Assembly: GCA_006176705.1 (NCBI GenBank)
Contig: QRFJ01005784.1
Coordinates: forward strand, 62,001 to 126,000
Direction: 5' to 3'
Source: Cocos nucifera
Taxonomy: Eukaryota; Streptophyta; Magnoliopsida; Arecales; Arecaceae
Length of the DNA stretch: 64,000 nucleotides
The notes under the pieces: generated by a model
Told to the model about the DNA's origin: nothing
The model's input: the letters and a program-made list of their open reading frames with translations, nothing else
Database searches by the model: none
Translations under genes and position numbers: made by a program
Shown: positions 1 through 11,084 of the stretch, piece after piece
How positions within the stretch are numbered: the stretch's first letter is position 1
Layout: each line of letters starts with the position of its first letter

Positions 1-33
1 TTTTGTTCTTCGTTTATTTTTCATTTTACATCA
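1..33 (+). repeat. 3' tail of the chromovirus 5' LTR
   Basis: Bases 1-33 match the end of the 3' LTR (about 4169-4201), including the final TTTTACATCA. The rest of this LTR lies outside the window. Confidence 0.8.
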
Positions 34-36
34 ATT

Positions 37-49
37 TGGTATCAGAGCC
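37..49 (+). promoter_or_regulatory. Retrotransposon primer binding site
   Basis: TGGTATCAGAGCC sits three bases after the LTR end. This is the classic site complementary to the 3' end of initiator methionine tRNA used by many plant LTR elements. Confidence 0.85.
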
Positions 50-1440
50 GTAAAAGATCGGTATTTTTTTGTCCCACGATGATTGTCACTCCCGTCTCTT
101 TCATTCTCTCCCTTTCTTTCCATCCGTGCTACGTCAAACGCATCTCCCTCTCTCCTCCTTTTCTTCTCAGCCAAAACATCGTCAGGCTCCCTGTTGTAGC
201 TCGGCCCGCCATTAGCCCTGTTCTACCGCTGCTCGCCATCCCCCACCACCCAACCGACAACTTAAAAAAAAAAAAATTCAGCATCTCCTCTACTGATAGA
301 CGTCTGCGACCGCGCCCGAGTCTAAGCCCTTCACTGCTTTCGGCTTGCCCTCCTACATCTCTCTATGCCATCCATAGAAATCCATCCATCTCCGGCCAAT
401 ACCGCCTCCTCTTACCTAACGTCTCTTCCCCGCCGTCACACCTATCATCGCAGCACCTTTCGAACCCGACAACGGTATCACACGCCGGGATCAAGCTTCT
501 CCAGCGGCCTCCACGCTCAAATCTTCCTCCACGCTCGCCGTCGTCGCCATCTCCACCGCCGATTGCCGTCGTCACCGTCTTTTTCATTAACGCCGGCACC
601 CAGCAGCCTCTTTCCAGCCTTTCCGCCACCACAACGCGTCCAGCCCATTCTGCCTCGCGTCCGCGCTGTCGTCCGCCACCCTGACCGACGATTGGCCTCT
701 CACTCAGAGGCTGCACTCCTTCCCCAACATCGACAAAAGCTCCTCCACCGCCAGCCTCCACCAAACCCTCCATTGTTGTCGCCCCGTTGCCTCGCCCCAT
801 CACCGACAACCCCGCCTCATCCCATCGCCTCTCGCCATCGCCAGCGTCACCGTCGACGCCATCTTCACCGCTGGCTGACCGCAAAGCCCTCACCGCGACT
901 GTCGAGTTGGGTGGGAGCAAGTCCTTCGTCGAAAACCCCTTCTCTTCCTGCCAACAGACCGATTCTCCAGCACTGTCGCCTCCCCAATCGGCCTCTCATC
1001 GACCGTCTTATCTCCCTTGGAACCTTGATCGGGTGAGCTCTTAACGCCCCTCCCACTGCCGGCATTTCTTTCCTCCTTTTTTTTCGATCACCAGAGGAGT
1101 TTCAATCGGGCAGGAAGTTCCAATCTCAGGCCGACCGGACGACCGCAACCCGCCGCCGACCGACCATAGGCCATAAATATTCCGATGTCGTTCCTTGTCG
1201 CCAGTCGCCGATTGTTCACCTCCTTTTTCAGCGTCTTCCCGCAGCCCCATCGCCGGCAACCCACTATCATCCGTCGCGCCATTGACCAGTCGGAACCCAT
1301 CGCCCCTCCCTTGCTAGTTCTTGGAGTCCCAAAACCATGATGGGCCGGCTTTTTTTTGAAGGAAAACACGCGCTCCACAAACCGCATGTGTGCACTGGTC
1401 TATAGGCCGTCCGATCCGATCCACAGACCAAAAAAAAAAA
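50..1440 (+). other. GC-rich chromovirus leader with overlapping proline/serine-rich open frames
   Basis: About 1.4 kb between the primer site and the gag-like region is C-rich and markedly GC-richer than its surroundings. Open frames of 201 codons (79-684) and 223 codons (365-1036) overlap in different frames, with another of 185 codons on the opposite strand. Their products are low-complexity Pro/Ser/Arg/His. Overlap on both strands suggests that the openness reflects base composition rather than selection. No domain is recognised. Confidence 0.55.
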
Positions 1441-1748
1441 GAGGAAGTTTATTGGAGATTCTTTGTCCTCAACCTACAAGCATCACAAGGAGGTTTTGAA
1501 TTTTGTCTGATGAAAGGTACAATCCCCTTATAAAATTTGAATTTTTTTTAAATCTTTAGGTAATTTAAAATTGCTTAGGCCCTTAATTTTGTTTTTTTCC
1601 ATATTTTCTCATATCTCGTTTCTTACATCAAACACCCACATATCTTGCTATCATACGAACCAAAAACATAGATATTAAGTTGGACTCTACGATTTTTACT
1701 ATGAGCATTATAGTTAAAATTTTTAATTAATTTTAAATTTTTTTTATC

Positions 1749-2270
1749 ATGGCTATTAGTAATCTAAAAGATGTACAAACTGCAATGAAAAACAAACTTG
1801 AATCTATAAAAAATATCCAAACAGCCTTCCAAGAAACTTTAAACCAAATTTGCTAATCATTAGACCAACTTCGTACTGAGATTAGGAAGTTTCGTACGGA
1901 TCAGATAAATAGCCATGAAGATATAACAAATCTCATAGATCAGAAGATAGAACGCCAATTATCCCTAAGAGAGTCAAGAATAAACAAACAACCTCTAGAA
2001 GATGATTTTCCTAGTAATCAACCTATTTATCAATCTCCTTCATGAAATTTTAAATCTACTAGTGGCCAGAGTCATTTCATGTACGCTAGTCAGGCACTCC
2101 CGATCTATACAATAGCCCCTCCAATTATCCACCGCTCCACATACAATTTTGAGGATTCTCATTATTATAGAATAAATGAGTATGATAGAGAAGACTATGA
2201 ACGAGAAGTAGAGCTGTCACCTTCCATATTTAAAAATTCTAAGCAATTTACTAAGTATGCATGAAATTCT
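1749..2270 (+). pseudogene. Gag-like remnant of chromovirus
   Basis: The frame from the ATG at about 1749 reads as a hydrophilic helical protein (LKDVQTAMKNKLESI, then ITNLIDQKIERQLSLRES). It is interrupted by stops near 1855 and 2045. An open part follows at 2079-2264. Position between leader and pol fits Gag. No zinc knuckle is seen, and the match is by position and composition only. Confidence 0.45.
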
Positions 2271-2509
2271 GACACTTTAGACCTCAAGGACAACAATATA
2301 GAGCATATTCGAACAGACATGAAGATTTAGAACCACTATAAGGGATTAAGATTGAAGTAGCTTCTTATGATGGTAGGTTAAATCCTGTTAAACCTAGCAT
2401 ATCCCGATCTGTTAGAAAAGATAAGAACTCTCTTCAACCTCCTAATTAGAAAAGTTGCCACACTTTAACTCATAAAGAATTTGAAAAAAAAAATGGAGAA
2501 TCTGGAACA

Positions 2510-3800
2510 ATGTTAGCTGTCCTTCCTAGGAATGAGATTCAATTGATCTCAGACTCCCAAGATAATCCACCTCCTGAAATTGAGCAATTAAAAGAAGAAT
2601 TTAAGGATGTAACACAAGAAAACATATCCGATGACCTATCTCCCATGCGTGACATCCAACATGCTATTAATTTAGTCCTGAGGTCACAGATATCTAATCT
2701 TCCACATTATAGATTAAATCCTAAGGAGCATAAGGAAATGCGAAAACAGATAGTAAAGAAAACCATAATTCTACTTGTTGATCGATTCTCTAAAATAGCA
2801 CATTTCATTCCCTATCAAAAGAATTCTGATATTTCTTTTATTACAAAGTTGCTCTTTAAGGAAGTCGTTCGACTTCATGATTTGCCTTCTTCCATAGTAT
2901 CCGACTATAATATCAAATTTATGGGTTATTTCTGAAAAATCCTTTGAAAACTATTTGAGACAAATTTAAATTTTTCTTCATCCTTTCATCCATAGATTAA
3001 TGGTCAAATAGAGGTTATAAATAGTAATCATAGTAAATTACTTAGGTATCTAATTGGTAATAAACTTAGGACGTGGGATTTGTCATTGCCTAGAGCGAAA
3101 ATTGCCTATAATAATTCAGTAACTAGATCTACTAATAAAAGTTCTTTCAAAATTGTTTATGGCTTCAATCCCCGTCAACCTATTGAACTTGTTTTCTTAC
3201 TTATAAATAACCATACTTCTGAGTTTGCCACTTCTTTTACTAAACACATTAGACAAAAGATTGCTATGAGTAATGAAAAATATAAACTTGTTGATAATGC
3301 TTACCGTAGAATAATGGAGTTTAACGAGGATGACTATGTGAAGGTTCGTATTCGTCATAAACATTATTTTTGAAATTCATTTAAAAAGTTACATGCCCAA
3401 GCCACTGATCCATTTCGTATTCTCTATAAACTTGAACCTAATGCATACTATATAGAATTACCTTCTAACTTAAAATTTGATCAAATTTTCAATATTGAGG
3501 ATTTGCTATCTTATCGAGGCACATTCGAGCCTCCTACTCTGCATGCAGATGATAGCAGGGATCACGTTCCACTTCCAGTGCTAATTTCGATTCTTCCATT
3601 ACTTCATCAACTTCATCAGATCGAATTGAGCATATTATTACAGATGAGATTGTTTCTTCTAATAGAGGATTTCAAAGATTTTTAATTAAATGGCCGTCCA
3701 AACTCAGATGCTACTTGGATTCTCGAGGAAGAACTACGACACATTGATCTAGATATTTTAAAAGATTACATCAATTCCTCGCCAGAGTCGAGTTCTTTCC
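2510..3800 (+). pseudogene. Chromovirus pol remnant: RT start fused to integrase, then chromodomain-like tail
   Basis: The start (2590-2760) is the region before the reverse transcriptase palm: LSPMRDIQHAINLV, then NLPHYRLNPKEHKEM. At about 2765 it jumps directly into the integrase core (LVDRFSKIAHFIPYQKNSD, VSDYNIKFMGYF, then NGQIEVIN). Most of RT, RNase H and the zinc-binding integrase start are therefore missing. The C-terminal integrase continues at 3080-3373 and 3380-3540. A frame at 3680-3800 reads SDATWILEEELRHIDLDIL after an IKW, the pattern of a chromodomain end. Stops occur at about 2935, 2998 and 3373. Confidence 0.75.
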
Positions 3801-3813
3801 AACCAAGAGGGAA
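3801..3813 (+). promoter_or_regulatory. Polypurine tract of chromovirus
   Basis: AACCAAGAGGGAA lies directly before the LTR start TGATAGG. The same block (AGTCAAGAGGAAA) precedes the inverted copy's LTR at 63925-63937. Confidence 0.7.
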
Positions 3814-4201
3814 TGATAGGAATCAAAGATTATGCACTTATTCCAGAAGAAAGCATCGCTAAACCCTAATCCTAATTTATTTTTATAGATTTAATTTTTG
3901 TAGGCTTAATTTTTATGGATTTATTTAGATTATTTTATTTTGTTAGAAATCCTAATTTTGTTAGGACTCTATAACAAGAGTTCTGTTAGAGTTTCAGTCT
4001 GCTGTTAGAATCCTATTAGATTATATTTTTATTTTTCTATTTAAAAGCTCCACCTGTGTGGAGAAAAGCAGACCTGAACAATAGACTTGAATGATTCGTT
4101 AATTGAATTCCTAAAATTCAAACTTTATTTTTCTTTGTTTCTTTTCTTTTTTTTCTTCTTAATTTTATTTTTGTTCTTCATTTATTTTTCGTTTTACATC
4201 A
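3814..4201 (+). repeat. Chromovirus 3' LTR
   Basis: This 388-bp LTR runs from TGATAGGAATC to TTTTACATCA. Its inner edge follows the purine tract. A TATTTAAA box at 4038-4045 is the likely core promoter. Clear similarity to the reverse complement of 63562-63924 fixes both ends. Confidence 0.8.
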
Positions 4202-5379
4202 ATTTTTGTCGGTGTCAAGAAAAAAAGTTAACAGCAGTTAGTGGCTAGTAAATTGCAATGGCATTGGTGAACAAAAAGAAGGTGTTCATGCATGACACAG
4301 AGTAACAGGGTGTTGCATGAAAAATTCAAACTTCCAAGGGGTATACTTGCAAAAGAACCAGTTTTATGACTTGAAAGGTTCCATAGGAGGGAAAGAGATG
4401 TGAAAGCCTAACAGGGAATCCATGTGAGCAGATTCTTAACAATCTTCAATACTGCTCCAACAATACAAGGTTGACAAGAGAACCTGGTCTTCAACAATTC
4501 TCTTTATGAGAGCCTCCTCATATTTGAAATACATACCCATACCATCTAACTTGGCTCTACATCACACTGTCCTCAATCAAGTTAACTCCAATAGCTCTTC
4601 TAATTACCATTTCATCATCATCTTACCCTTTCAAGTTTTGCCACATATTTATCTCAACATTCTTGCCATTATTTAATTGTATATCCTGCACCCTGTTTAT
4701 CATTCGATATTTGAGCAATATAGCAGAGGACATCTTATTAACATTTTATATTACTTTCTGACCTTGTGTTAATTACAATAATACTCCAAAAGCACCTACC
4801 CATATCCAATTTTTTTAAGTGTGTTACATATTATTTATTCAATACATCCTACAAAACAAACTGATCAATTGTTTATATCCCTTGTCCATTAATCTTGGTC
4901 TGGAACTCATTTTCAAATTTCATTCTATTTGCCAGTCCATATTTTTACATCTGCAAACAACATACACCATGATACATACTCTTGAGTACTAGCAATAAGT
5001 TCATCTATGGGTACTGTAAAAAAATACTGGCTTGGTGCTGATCCTTGATTTGAGATCCATTCAGTGGAAATTCACTTATAATGTCATAGTTACTCCTAAT
5101 GCTCATTAGTACTCTAGCAAAATATGCCCACAATATTTCAATGTATCATCCATACACATAGTTACCTTTCTTAGCATGCTATCATATGCTTTCTCCAATT
5201 TGATAAAGAATAAAGTCAGTGTTTACCATTTATCTCTACATCATTCTATCAACAGTCTAAAAGCCAACAACTTCAGTTATTGACTTTCCTCACATTATAA
5301 CAAATTAATTCATTGAAATTGTGGTTATTATTTCTTTGTTTTATCCAAGATTTAAACACTGATATATACATCCATACCC

Positions 5380-5580
5380 TTTGTATCAGATCTTACCAGT
5401 AAGGTATCAGTACCAGTACAACTCCCATTTTGGCAATGAACTAACACATGGCCTTTCACCTTTATTTTGCTATATTGGTACCAAAGAAACGTACCATGTG
5501 TTGGTATGGTATTGTACCGTATCATTATGCTGTCAATACCAGTACTTCAACCCTTGGTTATATCAACCTTTTCATAACCT
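5380..5580. repeat. TACCA/GGTA-rich repeat patch
   Basis: A dense run of GTACC, TACCA and TGGTA words (for example around 5480-5550). It is the same word set as the other patches of this dispersed family. Confidence 0.45.
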
Positions 5581-7159
5581 TATATGCTGACCCATAATTT
5601 CATTTGGCATTTTATCTATCCCAAATGCACAACCCTTTTGAATCATTTTCAATTGTCAACATGTTGACTATAGTATCAACTTATATAAAGGCTTGCACCC
5701 ACATTCAATTTTTAATGAAAAGAATGTAAACTCAATAACTCTGCTATTGCTTTTTGCATCCAATATTTCAAAAACTATGGAAAATGTGATGACTGGTACA
5801 GTAAAAATGCAATGCCTACCGTTCCTTCCAAGAGAGATGATTCCCAAGAGCTTTCTGAAGATCAATTCTCTTTGGAGGTTGATTATTAAGCCAATGCTCG
5901 GGAGAAGGACGGCTTGCACAAAACATTTTAATCCTTTGTTGAAGCTCTGCTCTGTCTAACAAACTTATCTGCGAAATATGAAGTTTTAACGGATGAACTG
6001 CATTCTCATTTTAAGAAAAAGACATTAAAAAATTAGCTTACAATATCAGACCAAATTTGACAACAAAATGAAATCTGACGCACAATCAAGAAATTGATAG
6101 TGATGAAATCAAATGCATAAGGGGAAAAAACAAAATGAAGTAGTGGAAATGACACTTTGGGTTTGTATTATTGTTGGAACCAATCATGGTCTTCCATGCC
6201 CAGATCGACAACGAGACATGCCATGGAAGCAAATGTGCACATTGATTTTAGGAATTACTAAGAACAGAATTTTAGCCTTTACTTCAGCTTTTTATAATCT
6301 CATATTTAGCCATTAGCAAGTACATTTAATGAACAGCTAAGATTAGTTCCACAACAATAGGTCAGACGAAGTTCCTAGTACAAGAAAAGTAAGTTTTCCA
6401 CCAAATACATAGCCATTTTAGTAGCATAAGGAACCTAGTCAAATGAAGGAAATGAATGTCCGATCTATCCTCCCATCACTTTAGGGTTCCATATGCCCCT
6501 TTACCTGCCTCTCCCCCTTCTCTCATTTCCATGCAGGCAGACACTATAATGCAGGTTGGTCTTTCTAAATTTTGATTAGTTGGGTAAATTATTGCATCTG
6601 TTGCTTCAAAATTAAATAGGTTTGTTAGATTGAATAAAATTGAAGTTTCTTTCTTGTTTTCCATTATGAGGACATGCTGGCTCATCTCAAAATTTCTAAC
6701 CTACCATAACCTAACTTAGACTGATCCCATAAACCAACTTTATAAATAAAGAAAGAATCAAATCTACAACCAAGTTCCAACATTAAGGGAAAAAGGAGAA
6801 AATCTAAAAATTAACCTCCAAATCTAAAATGACATTCTCATACCAGTCATCGATCATGCACTAAACCAAACACAAACATCACATATCCAAATGCCAAAGT
6901 TAAATATGTGATAACCATAAAAGACCCACTTGAAAGCACACTTTTGAAAAGGTTAAAATATTTTGACCTATTTTGACAAAATATTAACCAGCACTTTTCA
7001 GTTCCTCACATCAACTATACCAAAACCAAATTCGAGTATCATAAAGTTCACTGTTTGATTAAACATTTCAAGATCCCTTGGAAAATCTGAAAGATATAGA
7101 ATTAATGTAAAATTTTGAAAAAAAGTTCACCTAGTTTCATGGTTTCAAAAACTATAGAA

Positions 7160-7760
7160 GTGAGATGGTATGACTTGCACCATACCATACCATTCTAGAA
7201 CAAAAACGACACTAGTATGGGAGCTAGGATACCAAAACAACTATACCAATATTGTATCAGATGTACCAGTTTGTACTGAAGCATATAGATGTAAATTGGT
7301 GCATATCATACTGGCCATATCAATCCACCAATGGTTTTTCAATTTTGTGGTATGTTAGTTTTGGTACATCCAATCAGTATCAAGGTCTACGGAACCAACC
7401 CATACCGATCGTATTATGTCGAATGGCACAATGCTGAGGTTTGGTTCATTATATGAGTCAAATTGGTCTATACCAATCCAAACTGATTGAAACTGCCCCA
7501 TACTGCCCTAAAACAAGATACATACCATAACATACCAATTCTAATGATATCGTGATAAGAAGTGAAAAATGGGATAGTAGTTGTCTCGATTGGGGTACAT
7601 ACCATATTGTACCAAACTGGTAAGTATCAATATGGTACTCTGTACCAAGATTGTGGACCTTGCTTGATACCAATATCATACTGATACCATAGAATTCCAA
7701 TGGAAAAATGGTACAAAGTTCGATACCCTTGTAAAAAACCTTGCCCACTTCCAAATTTTA
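7160..7760. repeat. TACCA-rich repeat patch, long
   Basis: About 600 bp dominated by CCATACCATACC, GATACCAATA and GGTACA words on both strands, with AACCTTGC-type ends near 7735. Open frames inside are products of the repeated words. Confidence 0.5.
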
Positions 7761-8149
7761 AAGAGATACCAATCACTACCATCCAGCCATAATTTTTCTA
7801 GAAGTTCCTCCTCTTAGTCAACCCTATTCCATTTTATTTTTAAGTTTCATTGGCGTCTAAAGTTAAATAAAAAGAAAGCACCTGTGGATGCTATTAACAA
7901 GTATCTCATTTGTTCAACAGTCAAATTAACCTTTTAACAACTAGTCTATCTTTTACATTGGCACACCAGTACACCACTATCAAGCCTGCATAAAATACTC
8001 TCCCTTTCAAGTAGTCCTAATTTGGTATGTCTTCCTTTGCTTCATCTCCTTTCCAATTTTCTTCTTTTTATATTCACTAGCATCCCATCTAGCTGAATGT
8101 CCTTTCATGCACGACATTTGCAAGCATGGATTCCAAAAATATAGGACAG

Positions 8150-8570
8150 GATGACAACTAGCATAGTACCATTTTGATGCAAAACTAACACTGGTACGGC
8201 TACAAGACACTGAAACCCTATGCCAGCATGTACGAGCCTTACTAGTGGGCACTAATAGTACCATATCAACCATAACTATGCATACCTATATTTTTTATTT
8301 TTTTAAGTTATTAGTTTCAATCATGGTTCACCATACCAATGCATCTTAACCCATATTAGGCAATATTGTACTATACCAATACCGAACCAAGACTCAGTCT
8401 TGGTATGCCAAACCGACCTCCATACCAGGCACACCGATACTACAACAGCATGGTACTGGCAAGACAGTGAATCTTGGTTTTGGTGCATACTATTAGTACC
8501 AGTACCATATCAACCCCATCAATGGAATAACATTATAAGGTTTGGTACCAATATTTAAAACCGTGCTTAC
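8150..8570. repeat. TACCA-rich repeat patch
   Basis: Repeated ACCATACCAAT, TGGTACTGG and CAGTACCA words. The inverted pair ACCAAGACTCAGTCTTGGT lies at about 8386-8404. It ends near a TTTAAAACCGTGC block. Confidence 0.5.
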
Positions 8571-9346
8571 AAGTATATATTTTTAGAAAGAAACCTGTTA
8601 CTCTAATCAGAAACAAGCCTTCAAATATTTCTGCCCACTTGCATACAGGATTCCTATTTCTCAAAACTATAATGCTGTTGAAGCCTTCTCAAGTATCGAT
8701 GTCAGTTCCAAAGTTTCTCAAGACTAAGAAAACATTCATTTCTTCCTTCTCAAGTAACCACTATTTTCCAACTATTAAAAGCATTCAAACATTCTGTATG
8801 CACAAATTTCTTCTTCCTACCAGGACACCCCACTTAAGCAATCAATCAGACCACCTAGCAATAGGAACACTGGGGCTCGGTTCATGAAAACCTAGGAACC
8901 ATTCAGTCAACTTCCTTCACAAGCTGGTAACTTGAGACAAAATAAGAAATAAAAATAATGAGCTTGGATTTTCACATATGGTCAATGATATGCATACAAA
9001 AGAAAAGATAAAGGGGATAATATACTCTAAAAGGTTTTCTTTTTCTGTCACATTTGCTTCAAAGAACACAGGCATCCACCAAATACAAGACTCAAACCCT
9101 CTTAGTTCCATTTGATCAAGCGTTTCTCTACCACTAACCCACTTAGCTAGATATAGGAAACCAGGAAACCTGACTCCTAGTCCTTTGTTTAACCAACATT
9201 TTATGGTTGGTCATTACACAGTTTGCAAGTTTCATTGAGTCCCTTGTGCACAGTTAGGCTTGCTTTTAAACACCAGCATGCCTGTTCTATACAGATCCAG
9301 GAATTAAAAAAGTGCAATCAGAACCAAGGGTAGGAAATAAAATTCC

Positions 9347-9434
9347 ACTCGAGAGGGCCTCTAAAGACAGGCACTTCAATTTTTTATTTCACTCAAGAGG
9401 GCCTCTAAAGACAGGCACTTCAATTTCCCATTGG
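9347..9434. repeat. 44-bp tandem duplication
   Basis: Two head-to-tail copies (9347-9390 and 9391-9434) share AGAGGGCCTCTAAAGACAGG with few differences. AGAGGCCCTCT-like symmetry inside each copy is modest. No coding role is seen. Confidence 0.75.
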
Positions 9435-10145
9435 AAATTAGACTTGTTAAAATATGAATTGACATCAGGTTGGTCAGGAAAAAAGGAAAAATGAATGACA
9501 GCTATAGATAAGGGTTTGAGGCTTGTAAAATATGGTACTGACTGAAGTTGCAGCTGCACTGATTTTATACCAACTCAAAACAATGAGAAAAATACTTAAG
9601 CATATTTACTGCTTTCCATAGATTTTTTAGTTAGTTGATTGATGACTTACATGAAAGTCTAGTTGATTGACACCTTTTCTTAAAACCTTTTAAGCCACTC
9701 TCTGGCAATAACTGCTTGCATGTATATGATGATTGAAATCTTCTAGGAAATTTTCTCAACACGCTTTTGGACTCATGGAGGTGAAGAGGGAGAGAGGGAG
9801 GACAACTAAGCTAGAGGCAGTGTTATGATGCCTAGGGCCACCGCAAGCATGAGGTATTTGGGAGAGCAGTGCAGTCCATCTGAAATGGGACAATAAGAGG
9901 ACGGTATGCTAGTTGGATTGAGATTCTGGATCAAACTTCTCATTAAAAGCTTCACCACACTTTGCAAAGCAGTCATTTCTTTGCCTGAGTAAGTATCAAA
10001 GAGGACCTCATTCAGCAATTTATAATATATTCCAGAGATATTGTTTAAAGACCACAAAGCTGATGTTAGATAATTGATCATATAGCAGATTACAACCAAA
10101 ATGGAAAACAATTTTTCAGTTCGAAAGTTTGTGTTGCTCAGATGC

Positions 10146-10440
10146 ATGGCAGAGGAGAGAAGGAAAGAAGTGAAACAAGATAAAATAAGAGAAACGAAGA
10201 AAAGAGAACTTTTAAAATGAGAAGTGAAGAGAAAGTAGCTTTTTTTCCCTCTATATCTCTTCAGTTCGGAGAGATATAAAATGTGGTTTACATAGGAGAG
10301 GACCCTCTTCTCTCCATTTCTCTTCTCTACTATCCTTGATTAAATGTCTAAATTACCGACTTTGGTTCTCCTCTCCTAGCCAAACAAGGGATTTTAACTT
10401 TGTCTTCTCTTTTTCTCCTCTCCAAATCCCTCAATCTAAC
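10146..10440. mobile_element. Possible MITE with purine/pyrimidine inverted ends
   Basis: The left part is purine-rich (GAGGAGAGAAGGAAAG) and the right part pyrimidine-rich (TCTTTTTCTCCTCTCC), loosely complementary. A perfect 9-bp hairpin lies inside (TATATCTCT / AGAGATATA, 10252-10278). The CCTAGCCAAACAAGGG phrase near 10377 is reminiscent of MITE ends. No clean target duplication was identified. Confidence 0.3.
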
Positions 10441-10958
10441 CAGAGTATTAGTCATGGAATTATCAATGTGTACTAAAACAAATTAAAACCTGACTTGCCA
10501 CCTGAAATAAAGTGATAACACTTTCCAGATTACCAAATCCAGATTCTCCTATAAAACTTTCAATCTCCAACTATCCAATCATATTCTCAAACAATCAAAC
10601 TCCTAGAGCACACTTTGACTTGCAAAGACATTAACCCATGTTCTCACTGAAAGTCATATGGCTGGTTTGAATTTGTAAGTCTTTATATAGAAATATGCCT
10701 TGTGAAAGCAACACATTAAATCAACAAAAGATATGATTATGCTTTGTGCAAGTCACAACTCAATTATAAAATACCCATATATCTAATATATATGTATAGT
10801 AAAAGATAAAGGTCTCCAAACATGTTTTGTTTCTGACCAACAAAATGTCCTCACTTTCTAATTGTCATTCTATAATCGATGTTATATATACATTCTTGCA
10901 ATCATCAAACATAAAATATTTCACAACTAAGGTAATGTGTATGTTGACAAAAGCATAC

Positions 10959-11084
10959 CACGATACGTAAAGCATAAGGGTCATCATCTCTGTCAATAAG
11001 AGCTAGAAGTAGAATATCCAATGGAAGTAGCTCATGTGTCCAAATGAAGAATGTCAGATTGGCAATTGCTTTCGATAGAAGATC
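10959..11084 (-). CDS. MED23: MED23 exon (last recognised in window)
   Basis: This 126-nt, 42-codon exon encodes DLLSKAIANLTFFIWTHELL and ends DRDDDPYALRIV. The acceptor is TGTTCAG and the donor GTATGC. The next family block is not recognisable to the left, so the intron after it is at least 10.9 kb, unless the gene is cut by a rearrangement outside the window. Confidence 0.92.

Larger units (their letters stand above)
1..4201 (+). mobile_element. Ty3/gypsy chromovirus, degenerate, 5' LTR cut by window edge
   Basis: The layout is the last 33 bases of a 5' LTR, a Met-initiator-type primer site, a GC-rich leader, a gag-like stretch, fragments of reverse transcriptase and integrase, a chromodomain-like tail, a purine tract and a 3' LTR (3814-4201). 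The bases before the primer site match the end of the 3' LTR (TTTTACATCA). LTR ends are TGAT and ATCA, also found in the inverted copy at 63562-63924. Coding parts carry many stops and a large deletion. The left target duplication lies outside the window, so the insertion cannot be verified from flanks. Confidence 0.85.
4202..10958. other. MED23 intron sequence, no gene recognised
   Basis: AT-rich DNA downstream of the last recognised MED23 exon. It contains TACCA-rich repeat patches (5380-5580, 7160-7760, 8150-8570), a 44-bp tandem duplication at 9347-9434 and a MITE-like segment near 10146-10440. Short open frames here have no recognisable product and no MED23 block was found. Confidence 0.6.

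Noticed and set aside
79..1036. Long plus-strand frames as host genes
   Set aside because: They lie between primer site and gag of a chromovirus, overlap on both strands and are low complexity. Treated as retrotransposon leader.
9806..10147. Minus-strand open frame of 113 codons (with GKEMTALQSVVKLLMRSLIQ)
   Set aside because: It looks protein-like but matches no MED23 block expected after 10959, and I recognise no family. It has no obvious splice context.
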